64,000 bases of DNA from JAAYVZ01 sp035384965 (lineage in GTDB: Bacteria; Acidobacteriota; Thermoanaerobaculia; Thermoanaerobaculales; Thermoanaerobaculaceae), in assembly GCA_035384965.1 (NCBI GenBank), contig DAOOJE010000002.1:176134-240133 (forward strand), given 5' to 3'. Under the pieces are notes generated by a model, which saw nothing but the letters and a program-made list of their open reading frames with translations, was not told the DNA's origin and did not search any database. Positions 1 to 8,314 of this stretch are shown here, one piece after another; within the stretch, counting starts at the first letter, position 1; every line of letters starts with the position of its first letter. The position numbers and the translations under genes are program-made.

Positions 1-2079
1 GAACGTCTGGGCCCGTTGCCCGTCGACCGTCGCCTGCCAGAGCGCCGGGCGGTGCTTGACCTGCACCAACAGCGAGCACGAGCCGCTGCCGTGCACCGCC
101 ACCGTGACACGTTCCGCATGGGCCTCGCGGATTTCGACGCGGCCCGGGCAAGGGGTCGCGTCTCCCCCCGCTCCTGCGGCCGGCGAGCGCAAGGCGGCGA
201 AGGGGGCGCCGGCATCCCAGCTCCACACCCGGACGCCGCTTCCCTCGGAGGCCAGCCGCAGCCCGGAGCGATCGACGGCCACTGGCACGAGCGCAGGCCC
301 GCCGGCCGCGAGCGCCAGCTCGAGCCCGGCACCGCCGGCCAGCCGAGGGAGTGCGAACCAGCGCCAGTCGTTGCTTTCGGCCGCGAGCGCCTGGTCCGGG
401 ACGAGTTCCGCTCCCCGCGAGCCGGAGCGCAGCGTCGGCGAGCCGGCGAGAGCAGCACCGGTCGGCACACCGATGCGGCTGGTTCCGGAAGGCAGCTCGA
501 GTGAACCGCGAAACGTTCCGTCACCGGCGGCGCGCAGCGGGACCTCGGCGACCTCGATACGCGAAAACACCTCGCCCGAGACCACGCGCAGCGGCAGCGG
601 CTCGAGCAGCGTGCCGACCCCCAGGGCGGCGATCCGGGGAGTCAGGGCGCGGGAGGCGGAGTGGACGCCGCCCGGTCCGGGGTCGACCAGGGCCGCGTAC
701 CGAGGCTCCCCTTCGAAGAACGCTCCACGGACGTCGGCTAGACCCGACGCCGCCCCGATGTCCGGAGGGAGGCAACCGAACAGCCCCAGCACACGCGGCT
801 CGGCAACGCTGCCGGCGGCGGCCAACGGCGGCGGTAGCTCGCCATCCTCCGGGGTGGCGAACGGCACTTGTCGCGCTGCAACGGGCAGCAGCGACCACAG
901 CACCAGCGCTGCGGCCGGGGCGCCGACGAGGACGTGCCGCCCCGGCTCGAGGCCGCGCCCCACCCGTTCCAGCCCGAACGCGGCGAGCGTCGCCGCGGCC
1001 AGCGCGACAACCCCGAGCGGTCGCTGGGTGATGCCGACTCGCTCCAGCCAGGCCGCCGGCGCCCAAGCGAGCGCCAGCCCGACCACGAGCGCCCCGCCCC
1101 AGAGGCCGCGCTGCCGCAACGGCGCCGTGCCGAGCCCGAGGCCGGCCAGCACGATCGTCGCCAGCCCGAGGTAGCCGCGGCCGTCGGTGTCGCGCTGATC
1201 GCCGGCCGGCCCGGCCGGGTCGACGGGCGCCGGGGCGAGCGCCAGCGCCCGCAACCCCGGCAGCGGCGGTTCGACAGCAGCCGCACGCAGCGGGGCTGCT
1301 TCCTCGCGCCCGACCGCCGCGAGCCAGATGCGCGGGGCGAGGAACGCAGCGGCAACGAGCGCGCCGAGGATCGCCGCCGCAAGGCGGCGCGGCAGCCTGC
1401 CTGCCGGCTCGCCGAGAGTTGCCGCCGCCAGGGCAACAGCCGCGAACCCGACGGCGCTGGAGCCGGTTGCACCCACGAGCGCCAGGGCGCCGGCCCAGCA
1501 CGCTGCGGAGCGGGCGATCGAGCCAGCACTCGGCAACACGAGAGCGATGATCAGCGGGCCCAGCGCCAGCGCCGACCCGTGCCAGTCGAGCCAGTGGCTG
1601 GCGACGGGCCCGGCCAGCGCGTACGCGAGCGCCCCGATCGCGGCCGGCCAGGGGCCGAGGCCCAGGCGGCGCAGCATCCAAGCGCACGACAGATACGCCA
1701 CGGCGAGCTGCAGCGCCAGCAGGCCCGTCCAGGCCCTTCCCGCGCGGGCGAGCGCCACGGCCAGCAGCGGCAGCGGCGAGCCGGCTTCGCGGGGGGAGGC
1801 CAGCCACCCCGCCCGGCCTCCGCCGATCCACGGGTTCCAGACCGCAACCTCACCCATCCCGCGCTCCAGCAGCCGCAGGCGGGCGCCGAGCTCGGTCGCC
1901 GCTCGCACCTGCTCGGGCCGGGGGGCAGGGAAGGGCCCCCACTGCACGCGCCACGGGGCCTGGCCACGGAGGCTGGCCTCCGGCGCCACGACCCGCCTGA
2001 GGACGAGCGCCGGGTACAGCATCCCGGCCAGCAGGATCAGCAGCACCAGCCAGATCGCCGCGGATGGACGCGATCGCAC
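1..2079 (-). CDS. Polytopic membrane protein, C-terminus cut by window edge
   Basis: The minus frame stays open from a GTG near 2079 to the window edge, giving 693 codons without a stop, so the C-terminus lies outside. The first residues form a membrane anchor (SAAIWLVLLILLAGMLYPAL). A soluble stretch of about 70 residues follows, containing the pattern VAVWNPWIGGG. Then come many Ala/Leu-rich hydrophobic segments, roughly residues 100-430, and from about 430 a soluble, beta-rich, probably periplasmic part. This layout recalls large YfhO/GT-C-like membrane proteins, but I recognise no catalytic motif, so no function is assigned. An in-frame GTG about 30 nt upstream is an alternative start; neither has a clear ribosome-binding site. 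Reading frames on the opposite strand here are low-complexity shadows. Confidence 0.6.
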   Translation of the reverse strand, partial: MRSRPSAAIWLVLLILLAGMLYPALVLRRVVAPEASLRGQAPWRVQWGPFPAPRPEQVRAATELGARLRLLERGMGEVAVWNPWIGGGRAGWLASPREAGSPLPLLAVALARAGRAWTGLLALQLAVAYLSCAWMLRRLGLGPWPAAIGALAYALAGPVASHWLDWHGSALALGPLIIALVLPSAGSIARSAACWAGALALVGATGSSAVGFAAVALAAATLGEPAGRLPRRLAAAILGALVAAAFLAPRIWLAAVGREEAAPLRAAAVEPPLPGLRALALAPAPVDPAGPAGDQRDTDGRGYLGLATIVLAGLGLGTAPLRQRGLWGGALVVGLALAWAPAAWLERVGITQRPLGVVALAAATLAAFGLERVGRGLEPGRHVLVGAPAAALVLWSLLPVAARQVPFATPEDGELPPPLAAAGSVAEPRVLGLFGCLPPDIGAASGLADVRGAFFEGEPRYAALVDPGPGGVHSASRALTPRIAALGVGTLLEPLPLRVVSGEVFSRIEVAEVPLRAAGDGTFRGSLELPSGTSRIGVPTGAALAGSPTLRSGSRGAELVPDQALAAESNDWRWFALPRLAGGAGLELALAAGGPALVPVAVDRSGLRLASEGSGVRVWSWDAGAPFAALRSPAAGAGGDATPCPGRVEIREAHAERVTVAVHGSGSCSLLVQVKHRPALWQATVDGQRAQTF

Positions 2080-2449
2080 GGGCGCATTGTGACATGGACG
2101 CCGCGCCGTCACCGGGGCGAGAACCGCCACCCGTCGGGGACGACTCCACGCCACCGGCGGAAACGGCAGACCGCCGGCTCCCCAGCGGCCTCGGTGGCGG
2201 CGTGGTGGGAAACACCGCCGGCGCCGCGCGGCAGCTCGAGCGCCTCGCGCCGGCCGTACATGGTCTCGAACGAGAGCAAGGCTGCACCGGTCTCGACGAG
2301 TACCCCGTCCTCGCCGACGGGGGCTTGCTCCTGCCTACCTGCAGGGAGGTCTTCCCGATCGCGCGTCGGGTCGTCGCGCCTCGTTGCGGAAGGCCTGCTG
2401 AGGCCCGGGATCCAGGGCCACTTCCTGCCGCGCAGCGAGCCGTTCTCGC
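2080..2449. other. Intergenic region without a confident gene
   Basis: About 370 bases lie between the two minus-strand genes. On the minus strand, one frame from roughly 2350 down to 2109 has moderately coding-like codon use and includes LLSFETMYGRREALELPRG, but it has no convincing start or ribosome-binding site. A GC-rich stem (CCCCGTC, 6-nt loop, GACGGGG) lies near 2300-2325. The segment could hold a small hypothetical protein, the remnant of one, or a structured leader; I cannot decide. Confidence 0.3.
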
Positions 2450-3424
2450 CTACAGCCGGGCGGTGAGACGCAGCGTCAGGAACGGAGCGCTGTCGAGCTC
2501 GACGCGGTCGGCGTCGTCGTCCCATTTTCGGCCGAGGAACACCTGGCGGTCGAACGCCCAGCCGCCGGAAAGCTCGAGGAGGAACGCGCGCGGCGAGCCG
2601 TAGGCGAGGCCAGCCAGCAGGCGCCGGTCGAAGGCGAACAGGCGGTCCTCGCGTTCCTCTCGGCCAGCGAGCAGGAACCCGTGGTAGCGCGACTCGAGCC
2701 CGGCGAACACGCGCGTGGTCTTGGCGACCCGCACCGTGCCCCGGAGGTTGACCGACCGCACGGGAAAGAAGCTCGCCTGCAGGCCGAAGCGGTCGTTCGG
2801 GCGCCAGTCCACCCACAACGGCACGCCAAACAGCGCCGTGAGCTTCTGGCTCGGCCGGTAGAGGTACGCCGCGCTGGGCAGCGGCACGTTGCGCAAGAAC
2901 TCGCGCGTGTTCGAGTACGTGGCAACAAACAGCCAGGCGTTGGTCTCGCCGCTCGGGATCATGTAGTACGCGTTGGCGCGCACCTCGAGCTCGCGGGCCG
3001 AGTCGAACGGCTCGTCGGACGCCGAGCCGACCGCGACGTTGCCACCCCAGCCGCGCCGCTCGCCCAGGCTCCGCCGGTAGACCGCACCGGCGCTGATGTC
3101 CCACAAGTCCGGCGGAAGCCGCCGGTCCGACTCGGCGAGTCGCGCGTCGCCCGTGAAGCCGAGCCGCATGACGCGCGCCGTGCCGGCCCACGCGGAGCGC
3201 TCGTCGTGGCCCAGCGGGACCCGCAAGGAGAGCAGCTCCTCGTTCTCGCGCACTTCCTCGCCGGCGTCGCCCGACTCCCCGAGCAAGGCGCCGCGCAGCT
3301 CGAGGCGCGGCTCGAACCCGCCCCGCATCGGCGCCAGCAGCTCGGCGAGCTCCGCCTGCGCCGCGGCCATCCCCGGCCACCCGACCGCCACCGCCATCGC
3401 GACCATCGCGAGCTTGCGCGCCAC
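2450..3424 (-). CDS. Exported outer-membrane beta-barrel-like protein
   Basis: A 324-residue protein with an N-terminal signal peptide (VARKLAMVAMAVAVGWPG then MAAAQA). The remainder alternates short amphipathic strands rich in Tyr, Trp, Phe and Arg, with patterns such as ANAYYMIP, LFVATYSN, FGLQASFFP and FAGLESRYHG, as expected for an outer-membrane barrel. The GTG at 3424 is preferred over a longer reading from 3505 because a GGGAGG sits just upstream and translation then begins at the signal peptide. The composition is compatible with DUF6268-type barrels, but the family is not certain. The C-terminus ends in LRLTARL rather than a terminal Phe. Confidence 0.7.
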   Translation of the reverse strand: MARKLAMVAMAVAVGWPGMAAAQAELAELLAPMRGGFEPRLELRGALLGESGDAGEEVRENEELLSLRVPLGHDERSAWAGTARVMRLGFTGDARLAESDRRLPPDLWDISAGAVYRRSLGERRGWGGNVAVGSASDEPFDSARELEVRANAYYMIPSGETNAWLFVATYSNTREFLRNVPLPSAAYLYRPSQKLTALFGVPLWVDWRPNDRFGLQASFFPVRSVNLRGTVRVAKTTRVFAGLESRYHGFLLAGREEREDRLFAFDRRLLAGLAYGSPRAFLLELSGGWAFDRQVFLGRKWDDDADRVELDSAPFLTLRLTARL

Positions 3425-3438
3425 CCCTGCCTCCCTGC

Positions 3439-3456
3439 GGCCGGCGGGTGCCGGCC
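3439..3456. repeat. Inverted repeat in leader of outer-membrane gene
   Basis: GGCCGGC and GCCGGCC form a perfect 7-bp inverted repeat around a 4-nt loop. It lies immediately 5' of the GGGAGG ribosome-binding site of the barrel gene starting at 3424. It could be an mRNA hairpin affecting translation initiation, or an operator; the sequence alone does not say which. Confidence 0.35.
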
Positions 3457-3591
3457 GTCGCCTGGACCCAACACTCGGTGGCCGTCGTCCTCTTCCAGCC
3501 GGCACGCTTCAGGCAGTGCCTGCGGCAAGAGGGAATCCTGCCGCGCTGCCCCCGTTCAGCCAGCGACGGGTCTGCCAGCGCCGGAAAGGTG

Positions 3592-6500
3592 TCAGCTTCC
3601 GCCGGCGCGGCCGAGGTGGCGGCGGGGGACGTGAACCTTTGGCAGGGTGTCGAGGACGACGGCGGCGGAGGCGGGCTGGAGCGTGACCTGGGAGACCTGG
3701 CGGTAGGTCACGCGAGCGGTGGTCTCACCGTTCGGGGTCACCTCGCCGCCGCCCGAGAACTCGGCGAGGTAGCGCGGGGAGGGGAACGTCACGGTGCGGA
3801 CCTGGCCGCCGTCCCAGGAAGGCGCCGGGTTGACCCACACCGAGCCGTTGTCGAAGGCCCGGGTGTACACGCCGGGAACGCTACTCCGCAGGGCCTCGAT
3901 GCTGGCCGCCGGCGGGGCGAGCGGGGCGCCGATCGGGACGTCGTACTCGGGCCACCAGTCGGGGGCGTCGGAGGTCTCGAAGTTGAGGTAGGTGCGGCTG
4001 CCCTTGACGAGCAGGTAGCTGCCGAGGGTGAAGAGCCGCTCCTGGGCGCCGTCGACGTACGTCTGCGCGAGGAGCGTCTTGCCGGCGCGGGTGAAACCGA
4101 GCACGCGGTCGAGCTGCAGCCCCCAGTCGTCGGCTGCGTACGGGCTCGCGTTGCCGTCCATCGCGAACCCCTCGACCATGAGGCCGTCGGCGGCGGAATA
4201 GTCGGTGGTCTCGCGCGAAGTGTTCCAGGCCCCGACGTTGGGCACGATCCACGCCTGGCCGGCGAGCTGCCCCTTCAACCAGGCGAGCCAGGCCGCGATG
4301 CGCTGCGCCCACGTGGTCTCGAACGCCTCGTCCACGGCCGGCAGCACCGGCCGGTAGTGGTCGTGCCCGAGGTAGTTGGGCACCGAGAGGCTGTCCATGA
4401 AGAGGCCGTCGGCGTCGTTGGCGGCGAGCTGGCGGAGGATTTCGCCGCGCCAAAAGGCCTGGAAGCCGGGGTCGTGGACAGCTGCGAGGTACCACCCCCA
4501 GTCGCAGTTGTAAACACGTTGGCCGCCGGTCTCGGGGTGGTGGGCGAGCCAGCTCTCGACGACCACGCTGTCGCCCGGCCATTCCCGGACCCAGGCGTTG
4601 CCCTCGATGATGCCGAGCCAGTCGCCGGTGGGCTGGCACGACGCGTCGGCGGCGCGGTAGCCGAGGGCGTGGCCGAGCCGGTAGTGGAGGATGAGAAAGG
4701 AAGGGTCGAGCGCGCGCAGCGCGTCGGCGTCGGAGCGCAGCATCTTCTGGGTACCGTCGTAGTGGGTCACGCAGAAGCGCAGCAGCGCGGGGCTCATGTT
4801 GGGCGGGAGCTGGTCGTTGAAGACGTGCACGCCGCGCGTGGTGTCGCGCCACGGCCGCGGCCGCGTGCCGGCGGCGGTGACGGTCACGGTGGCGTTTGCC
4901 GAGCCCTGGGCGCCGCGGTCGTCGGTCACGGTGAGGGTCACGGTGAAGACGCCGGGGGAGGTGTAGGTGTGGTTTGTCTGTACGCCGCTGCCCGTGGAGC
5001 CGTCGCCGAAGCTCCAGACATGGGCGCTGATCGTGCCGTCGGGGTCCGAAGACGCCGCGCCGTTGCAGATCACGGTCAGCGGCGCGGTGCCGCTTGCGGG
5101 GGTGACGGCCAGGCGCGCGACCGGCGGTTGATTGGCAGGCGGTCCGCCCGACGGCCGCAGGCGCAGGCGGTTGCCGGTGCCGGTGACGGCAAACGAGGGC
5201 ACGGTCACGAGACCCGCCGCGTCGGCCGTCACGTGACCGGAGGCGACGAGGCCGTCGTCCGAAACCCGGCGGTTTTCCCACGCGTAATCGCCGCCGGCCA
5301 CGATCCGGAAGGTCTGCAGTCGGCGCGGGGTGACGTCGACCGTGCGGGGCTGGCCGTCGACAGTGCGCAACGAGATTCCCCACAGCGAGGCCGTGTCGAC
5401 CGGTGCGCCGTCCCAGGCGTTCCAGCTCGCCGACCACTCCACGAACTGGTTAAAGCCGCCCTCGGCGCCCTCGTCGGGAGGAGGCAAGGGCAAGTTGCCG
5501 GAAGCACGCGAGAGCCCGGGCACGGACTCGTTGCGCACCGCGGCGAGGCCGGCGAACGGCGCCGTGGAGGCGTCCGGGGAGAGGGTCGGCGGCAGCCCGG
5601 CGAAGCCGAGCCACGTGTGGTCGGCGTTGGCGTGCCAGCCGCCCCAGCACCGGCGGCCGGCCTCGGCCTGGGCGGGAAACGGCCGCCCCTGCGTGGTCCA
5701 GCCAATGACCTGGTCCTGGCGGCCGTGGCCGACGCCGATCGGCACCGTTTCGTCAGCGGTGCGGGAGGCGATGTTGGCCTGGTGGTTCTGCCAGTCCCAC
5801 ACGCCCACGCCGTTGTAGCGGGTCAGGTGCGCGGCCCAGTTCCCCGGTCCCCCCAGACTCACCGGCAGGTTGAGCGTACGGGAGCCCCACTTCCAGGCCA
5901 CGTCTTCGCGCCAGTCGGCGTCGCCTCCATCGCCCGAGGTGCGGTAGTCGGTCATCGGCTCGGAGGCGTAGGCGGCGGCGAAGACGTTGGGGTAGCGGAG
6001 CGCCAGTGCCAGCGTCCCGCTGCCGCCCATCGAGTGGCCGTAGACGTAAATCCGGTTCGCGTCCGCGCGCGGCCCGAGGACGGGGTGCCGCAGCAGGTCG
6101 TACACCGAGCGCAGGAGCCGCTGCTCGGTGTAATTGACGACCGTGTCGCCGGCGGCCGGCTCCTCGCCGGTGCGGAAGTCGTGCGAGCGCGCGAAGCCGA
6201 AGTACCACGTCTCGGACACGTCGATTGGGCGGATTTCGAAGGCACAGTAGTACTCCGAGGGGCCGAGCTGGGGCGGGTAAGTGTTGCCGTTCCAGCCGTG
6301 GAGATAAAGCACGACCGGCACCCTGGCCGGTACGGTTCCCCCGCAGTTGGCGGCCGAGGGCTCGCCGACCGAGTAGGTAAGGGCGTATTGCAGAGCATGG
6401 GCCACTGCCGGGTCGGCCTCGGACAGGCCGAAAAAGCCGTTGCGAGGGTGAGGCGCGTAGAAGGTCGGGTTGAAGGTGTGGAGATCGTAGTACTGCACGA

Positions 6501-7104
6501 AGATGTGCCCGCCCTCGTTCCCGGGCACCGACGCCTCCACCGGCAGGGGGTCGGCGACCGACTCGGCGACCGGCCCCGCCGTGTTCCCAGCGCCGAACGA
6601 CGAGATGTTTTCCACGCCTCCCGGACTCACCGTGGTCACGGCGTAGTACCCCTGCCCCGACGAGGCTCCCCCCAGGTCGGAGGTGGCCAGCGTCCAAACG
6701 AGCAGGCCCGTCCCCGCGGCGAGCTGGGGCTGGTTGTCGGCAATCACGAAGCGTTCGAGGTAGCGGGCGTGCCAGGTGCCGTTGTCGTCCCAGCGGTCAG
6801 CAAGAAAGCGGCCCGAGCCTTCCCAGACCTCGAGCAGCCTCCTTGCCGAGGCGAGGTTTGCCGATGTGATCGGCTCGCTGTGTCGATACACCCGGTAGCG
6901 CTCGCCCGCCAGGTCGGAGCGCTCGGTCCATGTGACGAACGTCTGCCCCGACCGGTGCACGACACCGAGCTCGCTCGGCTGGGGCGGCAGTTGCGCCGCC
7001 GACCAGCCGGCGCACCCTCCCAGGAGCCATCCGGTCGCGGCCAGGCAGGGCAGCACGCGAAGGCGGACGCTCGTCGAAACGCTGGCCAGCTTCAGGTGTG
7101 TCAT
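3592..7104 (-). CDS. Lipoprotein: esterase - PKD - glycoside-hydrolase-like fusion
   Basis: A 1170-residue secreted lipoprotein. The lipobox is LGGC with the acylated Cys at residue 31. An Fn3-like stretch follows. An alpha/beta-hydrolase region spans about residues 230-520, with the nucleophile motif GHSMGG (Ser358) and an oxyanion-type YLHGWNGN; this is the esterase/PHB-depolymerase type. One PKD domain lies at about 656-742 (VWSFGDGS, HTYTSPGVFTV). The last 400 residues resemble putative glycoside hydrolases of the GHL15/GH114 type, with the Asp-rich strand NDADGLFMDSLS near residue 900 as the likely active-site strand. It probably degrades an acylated polysaccharide at the cell surface; that role is inference from domain content. 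The start is supported by the lipoprotein signal and a -10-like TAAAAT just upstream. Confidence 0.8.
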   Translation of the reverse strand: MTHLKLASVSTSVRLRVLPCLAATGWLLGGCAGWSAAQLPPQPSELGVVHRSGQTFVTWTERSDLAGERYRVYRHSEPITSANLASARRLLEVWEGSGRFLADRWDDNGTWHARYLERFVIADNQPQLAAGTGLLVWTLATSDLGGASSGQGYYAVTTVSPGGVENISSFGAGNTAGPVAESVADPLPVEASVPGNEGGHIFVQYYDLHTFNPTFYAPHPRNGFFGLSEADPAVAHALQYALTYSVGEPSAANCGGTVPARVPVVLYLHGWNGNTYPPQLGPSEYYCAFEIRPIDVSETWYFGFARSHDFRTGEEPAAGDTVVNYTEQRLLRSVYDLLRHPVLGPRADANRIYVYGHSMGGSGTLALALRYPNVFAAAYASEPMTDYRTSGDGGDADWREDVAWKWGSRTLNLPVSLGGPGNWAAHLTRYNGVGVWDWQNHQANIASRTADETVPIGVGHGRQDQVIGWTTQGRPFPAQAEAGRRCWGGWHANADHTWLGFAGLPPTLSPDASTAPFAGLAAVRNESVPGLSRASGNLPLPPPDEGAEGGFNQFVEWSASWNAWDGAPVDTASLWGISLRTVDGQPRTVDVTPRRLQTFRIVAGGDYAWENRRVSDDGLVASGHVTADAAGLVTVPSFAVTGTGNRLRLRPSGGPPANQPPVARLAVTPASGTAPLTVICNGAASSDPDGTISAHVWSFGDGSTGSGVQTNHTYTSPGVFTVTLTVTDDRGAQGSANATVTVTAAGTRPRPWRDTTRGVHVFNDQLPPNMSPALLRFCVTHYDGTQKMLRSDADALRALDPSFLILHYRLGHALGYRAADASCQPTGDWLGIIEGNAWVREWPGDSVVVESWLAHHPETGGQRVYNCDWGWYLAAVHDPGFQAFWRGEILRQLAANDADGLFMDSLSVPNYLGHDHYRPVLPAVDEAFETTWAQRIAAWLAWLKGQLAGQAWIVPNVGAWNTSRETTDYSAADGLMVEGFAMDGNASPYAADDWGLQLDRVLGFTRAGKTLLAQTYVDGAQERLFTLGSYLLVKGSRTYLNFETSDAPDWWPEYDVPIGAPLAPPAASIEALRSSVPGVYTRAFDNGSVWVNPAPSWDGGQVRTVTFPSPRYLAEFSGGGEVTPNGETTARVTYRQVSQVTLQPASAAVVLDTLPKVHVPRRHLGRAGGS

Positions 7105-7109
7105 GTCCC

Positions 7110-7115
7110 ATTTTA
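7110..7115 (-). promoter_or_regulatory. Candidate -10 for lipoprotein gene, possibly leaderless
   Basis: TAAAAT on the minus strand ends 5 nt before the ATG at 7104. This spacing would place the transcription start at or next to the start codon. There is no clear -35 and no Shine-Dalgarno sequence. Confidence 0.35.
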
Positions 7116-7216
7116 CGTCCCTCGCCGAGGTGCCGGGCTGCCCGTTGAAGTTCCCTGCTGCAAGTGCCCGGGCGGTGGCCAGCGGTCGTGTCCTGCCCGT
7201 GCGGGGGTCGGCGGAG

Positions 7217-7225
7217 TGCTACTAT
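7217..7225 (+). promoter_or_regulatory. Extended -10 promoter (TGCTACTAT)
   Basis: TGCTACTAT is an extended -10 element about 30 nt before the DsbA-like gene, leaving a short leader that contains the ribosome-binding site GGAAGGGG. The same TGCTAYNAT form recurs upstream of several other genes in this window. Confidence 0.4.
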
Positions 7226-7255
7226 CCCGGCAGTGGCGATGGAAGGGGTCCAACC

Positions 7256-8308
7256 ATGAAGCGAGGCGCGATGCTCACGCTGGTCATTTTGCTGGTCGCG
7301 GGTGCGGCCGGCTCCCAGACGGTGCTCCCGGCAGCCAACGTGTCGGCGGCCGCGATCCAGGAGCCGGCGGTCGCCTTGTTCGCCGGGCAGGCGATCACCG
7401 CCTCGCAGCTCGAGGCCGAGGCGTCCTCCCGCCTGCTCAAAGTGCGGAACGAGGAGTACAGGATCAAGGCCGAGCTGGCGCGCGACCTCGCGTTCGAGAG
7501 GCTGCAGGACGCCGCGGCGCGCGAGCTCGGCATCGACCGCGACGAGCTGTACCGGCGCAAGGTGACCGCGGCGGCGGGCGAGCCTGGCAAGGAGGAGGTC
7601 GAGGATCTCCTCAAGCGCTACCGGGCCCAGCTCCCGCCCGACGAGGCGGCGGCCCGGGCGCAGGTCGTGCAGTACCTGCAGGAGCAGCGCACCCGGGTGC
7701 GGGAGCAGGAGTGGCGACGCGAGCTGCTCGGTCGCGCCGGGTTCCGGCTCCTCATCGAGCCGCCCCGCGCCAAGGTGCCCATCTCGCCCGACGATCCGGC
7801 GCGAGGGCCGGCCGAGGCGCCGATCGCGCTGGTCGAGTTCTCCGACTTCCAGTGCCCGTTCTGCAGCCGCGTGCAGACCTCGATACAGCGTCTGCAGCAG
7901 ATGTATGGCGACAAGCTGCGGGTGGTGTTCAAGCAGTTCCCCCTCGCGATGCACCAGCACGCGCGGTTCGCCGCCGAGGCCGCGCTGTGTGCCGGCCAGC
8001 AGGGCAAGTTCTGGCAGATGCACGACTGGCTGTTCGCCAACCAGCAGAAGATCGCGCCCGAGTCGATCCGCTCCGCGGCGCCCGAGCTCGCGCTGGACGC
8101 CGCCGCGTTCGGTGCCTGCCTCGACCAGAAGACGTTCGCCGCCAGGGTCGATGACGACGTAAGGCTGGGCGAGAGCATCGGCGTCACGGGGACACCGGCG
8201 TTTCTCGTCAACGGCCGCTTTCTTGAGGGCGCGCAGCCGTTCGAGTCGTTCCAGGAGGTGATCGACGACGAGCTGGCCCGCCGAAGGCCGGCCGAGGCTG
8301 CGAGGTAG
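7256..8308 (+). CDS. DsbA-type thioredoxin-fold oxidoreductase with N-terminal helical domain
   Basis: A 350-residue exported protein. An N-terminal signal segment (MLTLVILLVAGAAGSQ) is followed by a helical domain at about residues 40-160. This region resembles the N-terminal part of SurA/PpiC-type chaperones (VALFAGQAITASQLEAE). A DsbA/Thioredoxin_4 domain follows from about 180 to 345. It has the redox motif Cys200-Pro-Phe-Cys203 in FSDFQCPFCS and the cis-proline loop GVTGTPAFLVNG. It should catalyse disulfide exchange in the periplasm. The ATG at 7256 follows GGAAGGGG. The next gene starts 7 nt after the stop, so the two are probably co-transcribed. Confidence 0.9.
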   Translation: MKRGAMLTLVILLVAGAAGSQTVLPAANVSAAAIQEPAVALFAGQAITASQLEAEASSRLLKVRNEEYRIKAELARDLAFERLQDAAARELGIDRDELYRRKVTAAAGEPGKEEVEDLLKRYRAQLPPDEAAARAQVVQYLQEQRTRVREQEWRRELLGRAGFRLLIEPPRAKVPISPDDPARGPAEAPIALVEFSDFQCPFCSRVQTSIQRLQQMYGDKLRVVFKQFPLAMHQHARFAAEAALCAGQQGKFWQMHDWLFANQQKIAPESIRSAAPELALDAAAFGACLDQKTFAARVDDDVRLGESIGVTGTPAFLVNGRFLEGAQPFESFQEVIDDELARRRPAEAAR

Positions 8309-8314
8309 CTGGCC

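Noticed and set aside
3448..8154. A 1568-codon open frame on the plus strand
   Set aside because: It lies antisense to the lipoprotein with clear lipobox, esterase and PKD motifs, and its product is Gly/Val/Arg-rich without domains. Long antisense frames are common at this GC content.
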